A stretch of 64,000 bases of DNA from Biomphalaria glabrata (lineage: Eukaryota > Mollusca > Gastropoda > Planorbidae): positions 23,143,542 through 23,207,541 of the forward strand of contig NC_074728.1 of the NCBI RefSeq assembly GCF_947242115.1, read 5' to 3'. The position numbers and the translations under genes are program-made. Position 1 is the first letter of the stretch, and the number at the start of each line of letters is the position of its first letter. Of the stretch, positions 1 to 11,544 are shown one piece after another. Below the pieces are notes generated by a model. It was given only the letters and a program-made list of their open reading frames with translations, ran no database searches and was not told where the DNA came from.

Positions 1-190
1 TGCTTTTTTAACTTTGATACACACCTATATATATATTGTAAATAAGGAGGCAGTGTAGTTTTGTTTAATCTCTAAGAATGAAGATCATGTAACTTTTCAT
101 AATTCGGAAATCCGAATACATTAGATATACATGTTTTCAAGTTACATGAAGTTACTTCCTTTTTCCAGTCTATATTTATTTATGTCTATG
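1..190. repeat. unclassified repeat R1, copy 1
   Basis: About 190 bases match 29221-29345 plus 29553-29590; shared words include AATAAGGAGGCAGTGTAG and TCGGAAATCCGA. This copy is uninterrupted, while the other is split by a LINE 3' fragment. Confidence 0.7.
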
Positions 191-1294
191 GGACAATTCA
201 TTGTAATCTCCCTTTTAAACTAATTTAAAAAAAAAACACAGGAAATGAAACCATACTTACCTATGTACGAACAAAGACCTGTATTCGAATAATGATGAGT
301 TATTCTTGTGTAGACCACACCCGGTCCTCTAAAAGTGCATACGACTTATCTAGCTACATGCACAATCCAGTAGAATAGAAAAATACAACATTGTAAACAC
401 GATGAATATGCCAGGTCTAGTGGGTGGGGGAGTGAGGGGGTGAAAGGTGAAGGTCATGCTAACCACCAATTGACTGCCGCTAACATAACGTCAAATGAAA
501 GAAAATAACTTCGCTGTGTTTCTGTGGGGGTCAACAACAAATTACTAATAGCTTGGGGGAATTACCGTTTCTAATTTTAGCTATATAGAGGGCTATCTTC
601 CTTAAAAACTGCTAAAATGTTTTAAAATAGAAAATGATTGATTCAAGTCAACACATTTGATAACCTCAGTGGAGATATGTGTGTATATGTTTATTGAACT
701 TTATTCATAGGCTTAGCTGCCGGATTTAAGTTTGAGGAGACCCTTGTCAAGTATTTTGCATAGGGCCCTACTCTCATCTGAGGGCTCTAATGAAAATTGA
801 ATTAATTAATGCTAAGGACATGATACATTAGAAGTAGACCTTCGTGTCCGTCTTATAACAATTTCCATCCTTTTTATTTAAATACTTTGTATGCATTTTT
901 TAATAAGTTTTTTTTAGTTGTTGAGGCTCCCAATAAAGAATAAGGGCTATGCGGCTTCAGTGTGCGTATAGACTAGTATATTACCTCTCAGCTTGTCGCT
1001 TTCATCATCAGTATGTATTGTAACTCACTTTTGATCCCTTCAATTATGCAATTAGGATATCAAACAAGCAATATATATTTTTTTTTCAGTGCATTTGGAT
1101 TAGCCTTATCTAACGAAAGAATTCGGTACTTTCAACTAGATCTATATGTCTCAAAACAGGTGGAAGTGTTATTTCCTAATAAAACTCTTGTGGTCCACAT
1201 AATGGTGCTGTGAGGCTAGCAAGATGATTGATAACTCTGAATTTCCCCTACTTAGGAATAATTGTCATTCTGAGTGAAAATGGCGAATGATCAC
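191..1294. other. AT-rich stretch without recognised gene
   Basis: No exon-like frame with splice sites and no repeat I could match elsewhere in the window. Confidence 0.5.
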
Positions 1295-1372
1295 GAGAGA
1301 GAGAGAGAGTGAGAGAGAGAGAGAGAGAGTGACAAAGAGTGATATAGGGACAGAGAGAGAGAGGGAGAGACT
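1295..1372. repeat. (GA)n microsatellite, imperfect
   Basis: GAGAGA runs interrupted by GTGAGA and GACAAAG. Confidence 0.9.
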
Positions 1373-1494
1373 AGAGAGGGGGAGGGGCTGCCCACATCAG
1401 TTCATTGAGTGACAGCTAAAAGATAATAAAAAATCATAACTAAAGAAAAATAACTTTAATCAACTCACATTTATAATGCTAACCCATCTTATAT

Positions 1495-1985
1495 TCTTAT
1501 CTTATATAATACAGACGTTACTTCAAAAAAGAAGATAGTTACGTTAACGATAATTGTTAATCAGTGACGTAAACTCTGCCAAGTCGTTAGTTTTCCTTTA
1601 TGATTCAAGCAAACCACTCCATTCTCTAATGGCACAAGGGATAGAAGTAGCACTTGTACGAATTTGTCCTAGCGTATGAAATAAGAAATATACCTCTATC
1701 TTCGTGTCTTTCCGAGTATTGTATTAGGTTTTAGTTTTCTATTTGTAAGTTATGATTAAGTGTTTTATGTACAATCGCTACTTTACTTTTTATTCTTCTG
1801 TCCTGAAGTGTCTCTAAGAGATTTTACTAAAGGTTTTACTCTAATCAAATTGGAATACTCGTTTGTTTTAAATCTCTCTATTCTATTTTGTACTTTTTCT
1901 AGTTGTTTGATGTTTTCTTGAGTGGATGGATCTCAAACAGAGGATGCATACTCTAATATTGGCCTACCTACAGTAATTATCATAA
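1495..1985 (-). mobile_element. LINE reverse-transcriptase 3' portion, decayed
   Basis: Minus-strand translation gives fragments such as LEYASSVWDP and ENIKQLEKVQNR, typical of the thumb/C-terminal part of LINE RT. The same family recurs at 4745-4970, 55780-56065, 60960-61100 and 63655-63790. Confidence 0.6.
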
Positions 1986-2080
1986 CCCAACAAAAAGACT
2001 AACAACACATTGTAATATACGTTTATTATGGAAGGCGTGGTTGTGTTGACACCATTAGTAATTAATGATCAAGTAATTAA

Positions 2081-2086
2081 TTTATT
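2081..2086 (-). promoter_or_regulatory. polyadenylation signal AATAAA of the protease gene
   Basis: AATAAA reads on the minus strand about 95 bases past the protease stop codon, a normal 3' UTR distance. A second AATAAA lies at 2022-2027. Confidence 0.5.
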
Positions 2087-2178
2087 GAATCCAATATCCA
2101 TTTCCAAATGTTATGCTCCGTAGCGTGGCAGCGTACTAGTATTTCCATTAATTCATAATTCACTATTTCGTGAGTTCA

Positions 2179-3092
2179 TTAATTCATCCAGTACCCACTA
2201 ACGTTACCCTGATTGGTACTACCACTGTGTAAGTGACAGAATCCGACGCCCAGCCGCCCTAAAATGTAAACAGCAGCCCCGCTGCTCCCTGGGCAGGTGT
2301 CTGTGGTATAAGTGTACGCAGTTTCTGCTTCTCTGACAGAATTTTTAGCAGTCCATTCCCCGACAGTCACCTGCTTCGAACACCCGTGAGGATGGGAGAC
2401 TATGATGACCAGCCTGTGTTCATCCCCTGCCATCCGGTATTTGTTGTAGATCTTTGCGTTCAGCTTCATCAGACTGATTCTAGCTTGTGTTATCTTTTCG
2501 ACTAATCCCACGTCGTGGGTGACGCAAATGATTTCACACACGTCTCCATGGTGATCAGCCACGCCGATATCTACCCCCTCCAGATCAACAGTCAAACCGT
2601 CCCGTAAATGTTCCTCACTGTCATAGCCGAATCGGCAGCTCGTGTTTCGAGCTTCGTGCTTGTCGAAGACGACATGCCGAGCGGTGTAGACTGAAACTCG
2701 ACCCCATGTTTTGTTTCCGACTCCGGTGCATTTGGAGCATGGGCAAGGTGTGTTGTCAGAGTCTTTAAACACCCGGGTGCTCCAGGCCCGTCCTGTTCCC
2801 GTCCGCGTTAAGGGCCTCCCTTGGTAGTTATAGAAAGGGAACGGTTGCAAGTCGTCTGCGAAGAACTGCGGTCTGTCCAAGCTGGTCTGAGTACAGCATA
2901 TCCTCACAGTGAGAGATGCGTTCAGCTTCACGGTCTGAACAATGTCCTCGTCGCCGTATTGCAAAGGGAGGTCAGAGGCGGTGAAGCTGGGTAACGGGAT
3001 AAACTTCGAGTGATTAGGGTTCTTGGTGCATCTACTGCGATACACATGTAGGCCTGCCTCACCGTTAAAGGATACCTCACACTCGTGGTTAC
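2179..3092 (-). CDS. 3' terminal exon of a trypsin-like (PA-clan) protease gene
   Basis: An open frame of about 304 codons ends in TAA at 2179-2181. It begins at a splice acceptor (TTTGCAG on the minus strand, AG at 3093-3094), so it is the last coding exon of a spliced gene whose 5' exons lie at higher coordinates. No initiator Met is needed: the first residues, GNHECEVSFNGEAG, simply continue an upstream exon. Visible motifs are TARHVVF (His of the triad), VDIGVAD (candidate Asp), VSHPHG and TCPGSSGAAV, the GxSG nucleophile loop of chymotrypsin-fold enzymes (Trypsin_2-like). GSSG replaces the GDSGG of digestive trypsins, closer to HtrA-like or bacterial and viral members. No membrane segment is seen in this exon. 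The fold and a likely active site are supported. The substrate is unknown, and the missing 5' exons hide any signal peptide or extra domains. Confidence 0.75.
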
Positions 3093-3179
3093 CTGCAAAG
3101 TATGCATCAAAATACGAGACAGTTACTAGATTTTGTCTAGATCTATAGAGCTATATCAAAAACATTTGTCACAAGTATA

Positions 3180-3560
3180 TATTGTTGTGAAGTGTGTGTA
3201 TGTTTTTATGGCGACTTTGGGAAGAGATTAACAATTGGTTTGTGGCTATGTAGTGTGAATGATGCAAGATTAGCGGCATTTATCGTCAGCTGTCTTGGCT
3301 AGGACACAGACGGCTCCAGATTGCCAGAGTGAAAAGACGTGTTTTTATAATGAAATTTATTTAAAATACCATTTTATATTATTCCAAAGTCTACTATATT
3401 TATTTCATTTCATCTCAAGTTGAATTTGTCTATATTATAACAAAGGTTACATTTAGATTTGCTAAAAAAATAATTTATTCAAGTTTTTTCAAGTTTTACG
3501 AAACAGCGGTTTAGATGACTACCAGCAGTTTGGTGCTACAAGTCAACGATCGTCAACGAT
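3180..3560 (+). repeat. LTR-like interspersed repeat R4, fossil copy
   Basis: Begins with a TGTT...GTGTGTGT run and ends near ACCAGCAGTTTGGTGCTAC. Copies at 28005-28375 and (diverged) 54190-54550, with an end fragment at 26755-26810. TG start, CA-like end and a following TGG are compatible with a solo LTR, but no coding part is attached. Confidence 0.4.
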
Positions 3561-3805
3561 ATATCTCAAACGTATGTATCAAAATTAAACTGAAGCTTTT
3601 TAAATTAAAAGTATATATCAAAACTATATTAACTATATAACTATATAAATATCAAAAGTATATTCCAATGAATGTTCCACAAGCATTTTGTCAAAATTAT
3701 ATATCAAAGTTCATATTTAGAATATGTCTCAATATATTTATGTTTACTATATATTAAAACTTAAAAGTGAACATCAAAAGATATAGAACTAAGTTGTAGA
3801 GGCCT
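3561..3805. other. AT-rich stretch, no gene seen
   Basis: Dominated by loosely repeated ATATCAAA words; no exon signal. Confidence 0.4.
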
Positions 3806-3940
3806 GCGATTGTAGGAGGCTCTCCCCAAGGCAAAAGACAGAGAGGAATGGAGAAAGACGGTCGACTAATCTTGTGTAGTGGCCTAACGGTCCAACAGAC
3901 TAAGGGATAGGTCAAGGGTGAACTAGGAACACGTGTAAGA
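3806..3940 (+). mobile_element. LINE 3' end fragment (family L-a)
   Basis: Contains the shared block GAATGGAGAAAGACGGTCGA and the downstream CGGTCCAACAGACTAAGG. In better copies this encodes the LINE C-terminus EEWRKTVDRSCVVPQRS. Confidence 0.6.
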
Positions 3941-4515
3941 CGTAATCTTTTTGAAGTAACGTCTGTACTTTATAAGATAAGATTTATCCCGTTTCTGGCT
4001 TTTATTTTCTCGTAATTTATCAATGACAAAGAGTTTGTGAATGATTATTTGGAACTGTGGTAGAAATTGTTTAATTATTGAGATCTTTCATTTTGAATTT
4101 TACTTTCAGTGTCTTTGCTTTCTGCATCTCTTTCTGTTTTATTTGTTGATGTTTTTTTTCTTACAAGACTTTTCGTAACTTTCTCTGTCTGTCAGCTAGA
4201 GCACGCTATTTCTCTCACTTCACAGTGGAGCTTTGAAACTTTGCACAATTCGTAGATCGTGGTTATCATTGAGCTAGATATAGAAAAGGGGGATAAATCT
4301 CACAGTATTGAGAGATGTGGCAGTAAATAAGATTTTTTTTTATTTTTTAAGTACTTTTTAATTATTTGAATTGTTTTATTAAATATCTGCAATTATTTGT
4401 ATTAGTTATTTACAATGTAGGTCACAGATGAGGCTGAGTAGCCAGGGGGAAATACGGCCTTTCTCACTTATCTTCGGACTCGAAGACACGCCTTATTATT
4501 ATGTTAGAAACATAC

Positions 4516-4694
4516 GAATATTCGTTCTCTGGCACTGCCAAGGGTCGAGTTTCGTTTAAGAGAAAAGAAACTCATTGTAGTCCCTTTATCAGTGTCCACT
4601 GACAAATGTTCTGGTGATGTGGCAGGTCTGCAGAAGTACCGCCCTCTGACAGGCAACGAGAATGCTCCTGGAATGTTAAGAGCCTTGAATGTAT
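4516..4694 (-). CDS. candidate internal exon, unidentified
   Basis: On the minus strand this 179-bp open stretch is bounded by a good acceptor (CTGACCTCACAG) and donor (GTATGT), entering in phase 1 and leaving in phase 0. It contains LNIPGAFSLPVRGRYFCRP and further on SPEHLSVDTDKGTT. I do not recognise the domain. It could belong to the protease gene downstream, but its exit phase does not match the phase-1 entry of that terminal exon, so at least one more exon would be needed. It could also be a chance open frame. Confidence 0.3.
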
Positions 4695-4744
4695 CTGTGA
4701 GGTCAGTTGTTATCATCCCCTCGGTTTAAATAACAATGGGGTAT

Positions 4745-4970
4745 ATCTTATCTTCTTATCTTATATAATACAGACGTTACTTCAAAAAAGAAGATGATTA
4801 CGTCCTACGCGTCATGCATATTAACCAATGACCTAAATTCTGCCAAGTCACTGGTTTTCCTGGCTAGCTCAGGCAACCCATTCCATGCTCTAATAGCACT
4901 AGGGAAGAAGGAGTATTTGTACACATTTGTCCTAGCATATGGGATGACGAATGTGCCTATATTGCTAATA
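4745..4970 (-). mobile_element. LINE RT 3' fragment
   Basis: The minus strand encodes a piece like FFPSAIRAWNGLPELA that marks the C-terminus of this LINE's RT. Same family as 1495-1985. Confidence 0.6.
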
Positions 4971-5009
4971 CTATTATTATTATTATTTATAATTTCATTA
5001 ACAATTAAC

Positions 5010-5690
5010 TAAACTCGGTATTATTATATCTAGAATGTTTAGCGCATAAATAGATATAGATCTAGTACCTTGTAAAAGATTTAATTCTGTTCTAGCCTGT
5101 GTAGTCGTGGTCCCTGGGCCTTCGATATCACTCATTCTAGTTCTTATACGACTCTGTAATAAACAAGCAACGAATAGCTTATGATTTCTGCACGTCTAAT
5201 TCTATTAACTAAGACCACACCATTCTCAGGAACCTAAAGGCTGGAGTTTCTATAGCTTATCACAAGAGTGACTCTTATCACAACACGCTACATTGGCTTA
5301 AAGAAGCGCTAGGCTCTGCTAAGCCTGGGAATTCTCTATATATAGCAGTACTGGGATATCCGTTGTTGTTTTGCACACATATTTCCATTTGTAACAGCCC
5401 CCATTGTGAAAGTAACTTTGTTTCGTTCATACAACGTTTCACTTCCGTGTTTTGATGACACGCTAAGCGAATGTGTAGAGACACTGTGCAGTAGTAGAGG
5501 CTATAAATCTATGTAGTTACATCATAGACTATATATATGAGTTACATTAAATGCATGCATATGGTCTAAATTCAATACAAAATAAAGGAGGACATGAATA
5601 ATGAATTTGTGCTTATATGTATATAATTGTATTTATGTTTACAAGCTCCCATTTGTAAGTATCAAAGTTCCAAATGAAAGAAAAAAAGCT
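5010..5690. other. no recognised feature
   Basis: AT-rich. A minus-strand frame at 5278-5484 is open but has no support beyond that. Confidence 0.3.
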
Positions 5691-5905
5691 CTTGTATTTA
5701 TGTATGTCTGTCCTGTGTTTATGTATATAAGCTCCTGTATTCATGTACGTAATCTCCTGTATTTATGTATTTAATATACTGTATTTATGTATTTGAGATC
5801 CAGTATTTATGCATATAAGGTCCTGTATTTATGTATTTGAGATCCAGTATTTGTGTATTTAAGATCCTGTATTAATGTATTTAAGATCCAGTATTTACGT
5901 ATGTA
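5690..5905. repeat. degenerate minisatellite, about 27-bp unit
   Basis: About eight units of the type CTGTATTTATGTATTTAAGA with substitutions. Confidence 0.75.
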
Positions 5906-6204
5906 TTACTTCTGTATTTCTGCTTTTATTATATTTCAAGTTGTATTGTGAAGGTATTGTCTTTTGTTAAAAAAATTTTAAAAATGTTTTTCTTGTTTGC
6001 GATAAGGTTTGTGACTGCAATGAATCAACGCTGTACCGAATTGGAAGACGGGAAAGCAGTCAACAACTTCTGTACACAGACCCATAATAAAATAAATGAA
6101 ATTGGATCATGTTTTTCGTATCCAGAAATTGTGGTCTTCTTGCTAAGACATTTGGGTTAATGTCCTCGTTTGTGGTCATTCCAATGAGCTGCTTCTGTAT
6201 TCAT

Positions 6205-6440
6205 CATCATTATCACTCCTTTGAGTTCCTCATGGAACATAGGGCCTCGACAAAAACACGCCACTCTCCACGGTCTCTTGCTAGCTTTTTGATGGTTTCC
6301 CAGTTCTTCCTTGTCTTCTCTGCTTCTTCAAGTACACTGCGTCGCCATGTTCTTTTTGGTCTTCCTCTGCGTCTTGTTCCCTGGGTTCCACTCTAAGGCC
6401 TGCCTAGCTCTGTTGCCGGTATCTTTTCTAAGGGTGTGAC
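6205..6440 (-). mobile_element. LINE ORF2 C-terminal fragment
   Basis: Minus-strand reading contains RRGRPKRTWRRSVLEEAEKT and WRVFVEALC, the hallmark tail of endonuclease/RT LINEs (R-G-R-P-K-x-T-W-R-R). Confidence 0.7.
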
Positions 6441-6444
6441 CAAT

Positions 6445-6748
6445 CTATCTCCACTTCCTCTCTAAGATCTGGACAGAAAAATATAGAAGTGCTTCTGTAT
6501 TAGTTGATGAATATTGGATGAAATTATATTCGTATGTGAGTGGGATCTGAGTTGGTCTACGCACAAAATGGTTCAATATCCAGTCGGGAATATCCAAGAG
6601 AAGAGTATCTTCAAATCTTTGGTTTAAGGTCGTCATAGAACAGTGCGTAATAGACACATTAAACAATAGTGTGGGGTGGGTCGATTATTATTCGAATTAC
6701 ACGATCAGATCAACTAGGGGTCCGCGGATCAGTTTGAGAAACACTGAA
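6445..6748 (-). mobile_element. hAT (ZBED-like) transposase remnant with one terminus
   Basis: Minus strand reads LNQRFEDTLLLDIPDWILN, resembling the C-terminal part of ZBED/hAT proteins. The right end CAGTTTGAGAAACACTG is a hAT-type terminus. Confidence 0.45.
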
Positions 6749-7142
6749 CAAATTTACTTACACAATCTACAGCATTAAAGTCCAAAGCACAGATATAAGA
6801 ATATAAGAGGACAGCAGCTAAACGCTGGGACATTTGACATGAGTCTGACAAACAATAGGGCACTTATATTCGTACCATCTGCAGTCAATAGGATGATTTG
6901 ATTATATCATTTATTCCTAGACAGATTACATTAGAAAGTATTACTATTCTCCCCACCATTGTTTTCTATTTTTAGCCTTTACTGCATACATAAATTTCGG
7001 TTATTAAACTAAAGTGATCCCTTTTTATTGTAAGCTGCCTGTGTGTTCTGTTCTCCCACCCAGTAATGGTGTCGTTAGAAACCCATAGTCCTAAAGCTAC
7101 CAAAACTAATTTCTTTAAAACAACGTTACAAAGACAGTTTGT

Positions 7143-8025
7143 GTGGAGATGCAAACTCACAATCGGCCCCCAATTGGTCGACCCAGGCAGGTAAAAAGGC
7201 AGGTTTCAATATTTTCAGAAAGAATATCAGGAATGAAATTGTATCAAAGACAAATGACTGAGAAAAATGGAGAAAGAAGATCTTGTGTGGTACCCCAGCG
7301 GTTCAGCAGACCAAAGGATAGGTGAAAGTGAATGTGAAGTTGGATGTGAACTTGGCCTAACTGATGTCTTATAATGAATATCTAATTGATCTCATTGTTT
7401 TGTAAAGGGTCAATCTCTTATTCAAATCCTCAAGAAAAAAAAAACATTTCCGTAAAAAAAAAAGGCTTTTAGTTAAGTGCTCTATGGTTGTAGTACAACT
7501 CTGCAGTTCACGCGATAATATGAAAAACTACTTATTATTTGTTTTTTTTAAATTATATCCAACTTATATGCATACTAAATAGATTTTTTCTCTTGAAAAA
7601 AAAAGTGTTTTTTTTTTAATCTAGTATTTGTTTGACAGAACTTACAAAACAAAAAATAAATAAAAAATTTTGACAAAAATTCTTTAACTATTTGCATAAA
7701 TGTGTTATGGTAGTTCATAGCTCCCCTCCCCCCCTCCCATTTAAGAGCCTCCTGTGTTCGTTACTATTAATAGTGAATAGATGTAAAAGTGGTGTATTTT
7801 TATGAAAAAACTGCTAGCATAAATGATTTTAAAAATTAGACTTTTCGCTTTCATAAAAGAAAAAAGGAGCCTTTGCATCAGAACTTTGAATAGTCTAACT
7901 ATTATGATTTCGGATTTTCACTATCTTGTCTAGTTTACGAGATCTAAACGGGACGGACGGACGCACATTCCACACAAAACTAATAGCGTCTTTTTCCCTT
8001 TCCGGGGTGGCTAAAAAGTAATAGA
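7143..8025 (+). mobile_element. LINE 3' end with long 3' UTR (family L-a)
   Basis: The C-terminal coding tail CVVPQRFSRPKDR (up to 7325) is followed by a 3' UTR with GTAAAGGGTCAATCTCTTAT. The UTR is shared with 12290-13175 and, reversed, 17575-17870, and ends near CTTTCCGGGGTGGCTAAAAA. Confidence 0.65.
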
Positions 8026-8061
8026 TTTTTATTAAATCGCTCCATCGGCACATAACACAAT

Positions 8062-8180
8062 TAGAGCTGGGTGGAGCACCCTTAAAAGTACTGAAATTAG
8101 AAATCCCACTCTTCACCAGAATTCGAACACCGGACCCCTGGTTCGTAAGCCAAGCACTTTACCACTTGTCCACCGGGTCA
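8062..8180 (-). mobile_element. SINE-A, 5' half
   Basis: Carries the tRNA-like head including a B box (GGTGTTCGAATTC on the minus strand). Confidence 0.65.
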
Positions 8181-8240
8181 TACTCTTCATGCCTAAAAAT
8201 TGTTAAAGAGAGTGTTAACTATGCCGCTGTTTATCCTGCA

Positions 8241-8948
8241 GACCTTCACCACTTTCACATTCACCACTTTCACCTTCAACACTTTCACCATCAACACTTT
8301 CACATTCATCACTTTCACATTCACCACGTTCACCTTCACCACTTTCACCACCAACACTTTCACATTCACCACTTACACATTCACCACTTACACATTCACC
8401 ACTTACACATTCACCACTTTCACATTCACCACTTTCACCTTCACTACTTTCACCTTCACCATTTTCACCTTCACCGCTTTCACATTCACTACTTTCACAT
8501 TCATCACTTTCACATTCACCACTTTCTCATTTACAACTTTCACCTTCACCACTTTCACCTTCACCACTTTTACATTCACCACTTTTGCATTCACCACTTT
8601 CACATTCATCACTTTCAAATTCATCACTTTCACATTCACCACTTTCACATTCACCACTTTCTCATTTACCACTTTCACATTCACAACTTTCACCTTCACC
8701 ACTCTCACATTCACCACTTTCACATTCACCACTTTCACCTTCAACACTTTCATCTTCACCACTTTCATCTTCACCACTTTCACATTCACCACTTTCACAT
8801 TCACCACTTTCACCTTCATCACTTTCACATTCACCCCTTTCACATTCACCACGTTCACCTTCACCACTTTCATCATCACCACTTTCACCTTCACCACTTT
8901 CACCTTCACCACTTTCACCTTCACCACTTTCACCTTCACCTTTCCCTT
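8241..8948 (+). repeat. 15-bp minisatellite, about 47 copies
   Basis: The unit is close to ACTTTCACATTCACC, with A/C variation. Because the unit is a multiple of three and stop-free, all three plus frames (His/Phe-, Thr/Phe- and Ser/Pro-rich) and the minus Val/Lys frame stay open. These are not evidence of a gene. Confidence 0.95.
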
Positions 8949-9130
8949 AGTCTGTTAAACCGTTTTTGGGACCACACAAGATTTATTGACCGCCTTTCTC
9001 CATTCGTCTCTGTCTTTTGCCTTGGATAGAACCTCTTTCAATGGCACTCATCTTCATTCTTTTATGTTGTCTTCCCAACGCTTTTTCTCTGCTTCCTCTT
9101 CTTTTTCCTGGTACTGTTCCCTGTTATCTA
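8949..9130 (-). mobile_element. LINE 3' end fragment (family L-a)
   Basis: Minus strand encodes a decayed GTVPGKRRGSREKALGRQ and RQRRMEKGG tail. Confidence 0.6.
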
Positions 9131-9463
9131 GCAAACAGCTTAACAAACATTTCACACCATAGGGACCAAATCACTAAAAACAGGGGAATTAAAATCTTAC
9201 TCTTGCATCATGCTTCATGCATAGTAAGAGTGTAGCCATGCCAAATACAACGCGACTACCCGAGTGCGTTTGTTAAACAAGGCCTCAACACTGACCTGTG
9301 ACGTCGCAATATGTGGGTAGTTTAGAGCAATAGCTGGCTGCCACGTCGTAAGTACCAGATGTAGCTACGAGCCATTTGTTTAGAAAGCCCACAAGTTGTG
9401 ACGTTGTAGTTCACTGTTTAGGCCTCTTCAATAGCAATCGGTCTCGGACTACACAGTGTAAGG

Positions 9464-9667
9464 CAGCGGTTCTCAACCTTTTAAGCTCGGCGACCCCTTT
9501 TTACAATACCCTACACTGCCGCGACCCCCCCCCCCCCTTTTCAACATACACATACAGAAATAGAAGAGTAGACAATAACAATCCATATTATCAATGGTCT
9601 TAGGCGACCCCTGGCAAATCGTCAATCGACCCCCAAGGGGGTCGCGACCAAAGGTTGAGAACCTCTG
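9464..9667 (+). mobile_element. hAT MITE family M1 (204 bp)
   Basis: Terminal inverted repeats CAGCGGTTCTCAACC and GGTTGAGAACCTCTG, flanked by a perfect 8-bp duplication GTGTAAGG. The TIR resembles Charlie-type hAT ends. Confidence 0.9.
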
Positions 9668-9679
9668 GTGTAAGGTATT

Positions 9680-10480
9680 TAACAATCAGGGCCAGCCTTA
9701 TGCATTGTGAACCTAGGTCTAGTATCTCTAATTTGTGGGGGTTTCGTACAGGTCTTTTAGAAAAAAATTGCTTGATAAAATCTCAAGTATAGAACCGCTC
9801 TTTAGGTATATGTCTACAGTGTGTTATATTAATAATAATAATATTTATAATAATTAATAATAAATATATAGTATATTTGTATTTAGGCTTTTGAAAAAAG
9901 TGTACTCCACTTACTGAAATTCAGTAATTAAATAATACACGAAATCCCTAATCAACAAATTATTTATAAAATAATTTTTTGATGCTGTTTACGATTTGAA
10001 GGTTATTAAATTCAATTACAAACCTCCTAAACGACGACGTGGGATTGAGGCATTCAGGTTTCAAACCCGGAGCCCTCGACGACGGGACAGCTTTAAGAAT
10101 TTAGATCATGCATGACTTAGAATAAAAGAAGATACAACCAAAAAACAAAAAAAAAAAAAAAAATAAGATTACAAAGAGAGTTTGTGTTATCACAAAAACT
10201 CAGAGGCGACCACAACAACAACAAAAAAAAAAAAAAAAAAAAAACTTAACTCTTTAGACTTATTTTGTTTTATTTAGACTATTTAATTGAAACAAATAAT
10301 GAATTCGTTTCATATTCAAAGAGATGAGAAAAACGAGATCAACTTCCATTTTCCTATATATATATATATATATGTGTGTTTATTAATCAAAGAGTATTAT
10401 ACAAAGTTATACCAAGTTATTTGATTTATAATGCAGTATAGAACTAGCTATCATGTACATAAAAAAAAATACATTGCAAT
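9680..10480. other. AT-rich stretch, no gene
   Basis: Includes poly-A runs near 10150 and 10220 and an (AT)n tract near 10355-10375. Nothing exon-like. Confidence 0.4.
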
Positions 10481-10490
10481 AAGCAACAAG

Positions 10491-10624
10491 CAGTGGCGTA
10501 ATTAAGACGAAAAAGGGGGCGTAGTTAAGGTGTGGAGGTAAGGGGAGATTTCGAAAATGAAGGAGCCCCTAAAGAGGTCAAGCGAAGGACCCCAAATGAT
10601 GGCAAAATCCTAGCTACGTCACTG
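10491..10624 (+). mobile_element. hAT MITE family M2 (134 bp)
   Basis: Ends CAGTGGCGTAATTA and TAGCTACGTCACTG; flanking GCAACAAG/GCAACGAG is an 8-bp duplication with one change. Confidence 0.8.
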
Positions 10625-10846
10625 GCAACGAGTTCAGAAAAAAACAACTCGCTAAACCAATCACACACACAACATACATTTTTCAATGGGCTGTTGGAGC
10701 GCTTAATTTAAAAAATTCAATCAAGAAACAGTTATAAGTTATTAATATTGGAAAAATGTATTCATAAAACAAATATTACATCTTTGAAAGCTCGAGTGAT
10801 CCGAACCATGAGACACTCTGTGATATTTGAAAATGATTATTTTAAA

Positions 10847-10980
10847 CGACTTATCAATCAGTCTATCAAGCAGTCCATCAATTAAGCTGTCAATCAGGCT
10901 ATCAATCAAACAATCAATCATTTTATCAATCAGTGTATTGATCTGTTTGTCAATTGGTCTATAAATCAGCAATCAATAAT
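10847..10980. repeat. ATCAATC-type microsatellite
   Basis: Repeated TCAATCA words; the minus-strand Leu/Ile/Asp-rich frame over it is a by-product. Confidence 0.85.
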
Positions 10981-11544
10981 ATTCTCAAGACTCCAGAGAA
11001 TTTATTAATAATGTGGCTTTACAATAATTATATACATAATATTATTGAGATTTGTTATATTATTTAAAAAATAATAATATTATCAAGATACTATTTTGAT
11101 ACTATATACACGACTCTTTATGTCAACTGTTAAGGGATTGTGTGACAAAAGTAGAATGTCCTACTGCAAACAATTTCTATTAGGGATAGTTACTTTTAGG
11201 AATCATAAGCTAAGCCTTTATCAGAAGTGAATTGTGGGAACTGTGATCTAATCACGTGACGGGTGGGTCCGAATGAGTGAAATGTCTAAAGATTACGTCA
11301 TTAAGAAGAGCTTGGAATCCTGGACTTGAACGTCGGTTTGTGTTTTTTTATTAAGTGAAAACATAGCAACAAATTATACAGAGACATTCAAATTTGTTAC
11401 TTTTGTATCAAAGTGCTTATAATAAGTACTATCTAGTTTCATTATAAGAGAGGGCTGGTCATTAATGAGCTCCTACAGTGAATACATATTGCATTTATGT
11501 CTGTATAGACCTGCTAACTATGTGTAAAAAACCGCAAACTAAAA

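Noticed and set aside
2928-3110. 60-codon minus frame beginning MMHTLQ
   Set aside because: It overlaps the protease exon in another frame and crosses its acceptor.
5278-5484. 68-codon minus frame with five cysteines
   Set aside because: There is a fair acceptor, but no homologous module, no phase partner and no neighbour supports it; a chance open frame is as likely.
6972-7160. minus frame with hydrophobic start (MSLHLHTNCLCNVVLKKLVL)
   Set aside because: Its start lies in LINE-derived sequence repeated at 17870-17910, so it is not a host signal peptide.
8166-9029. 287-codon His/Phe-rich open frame
   Set aside because: It is a by-product of the 15-bp minisatellite; two other plus frames and a minus frame are open over the same bases.
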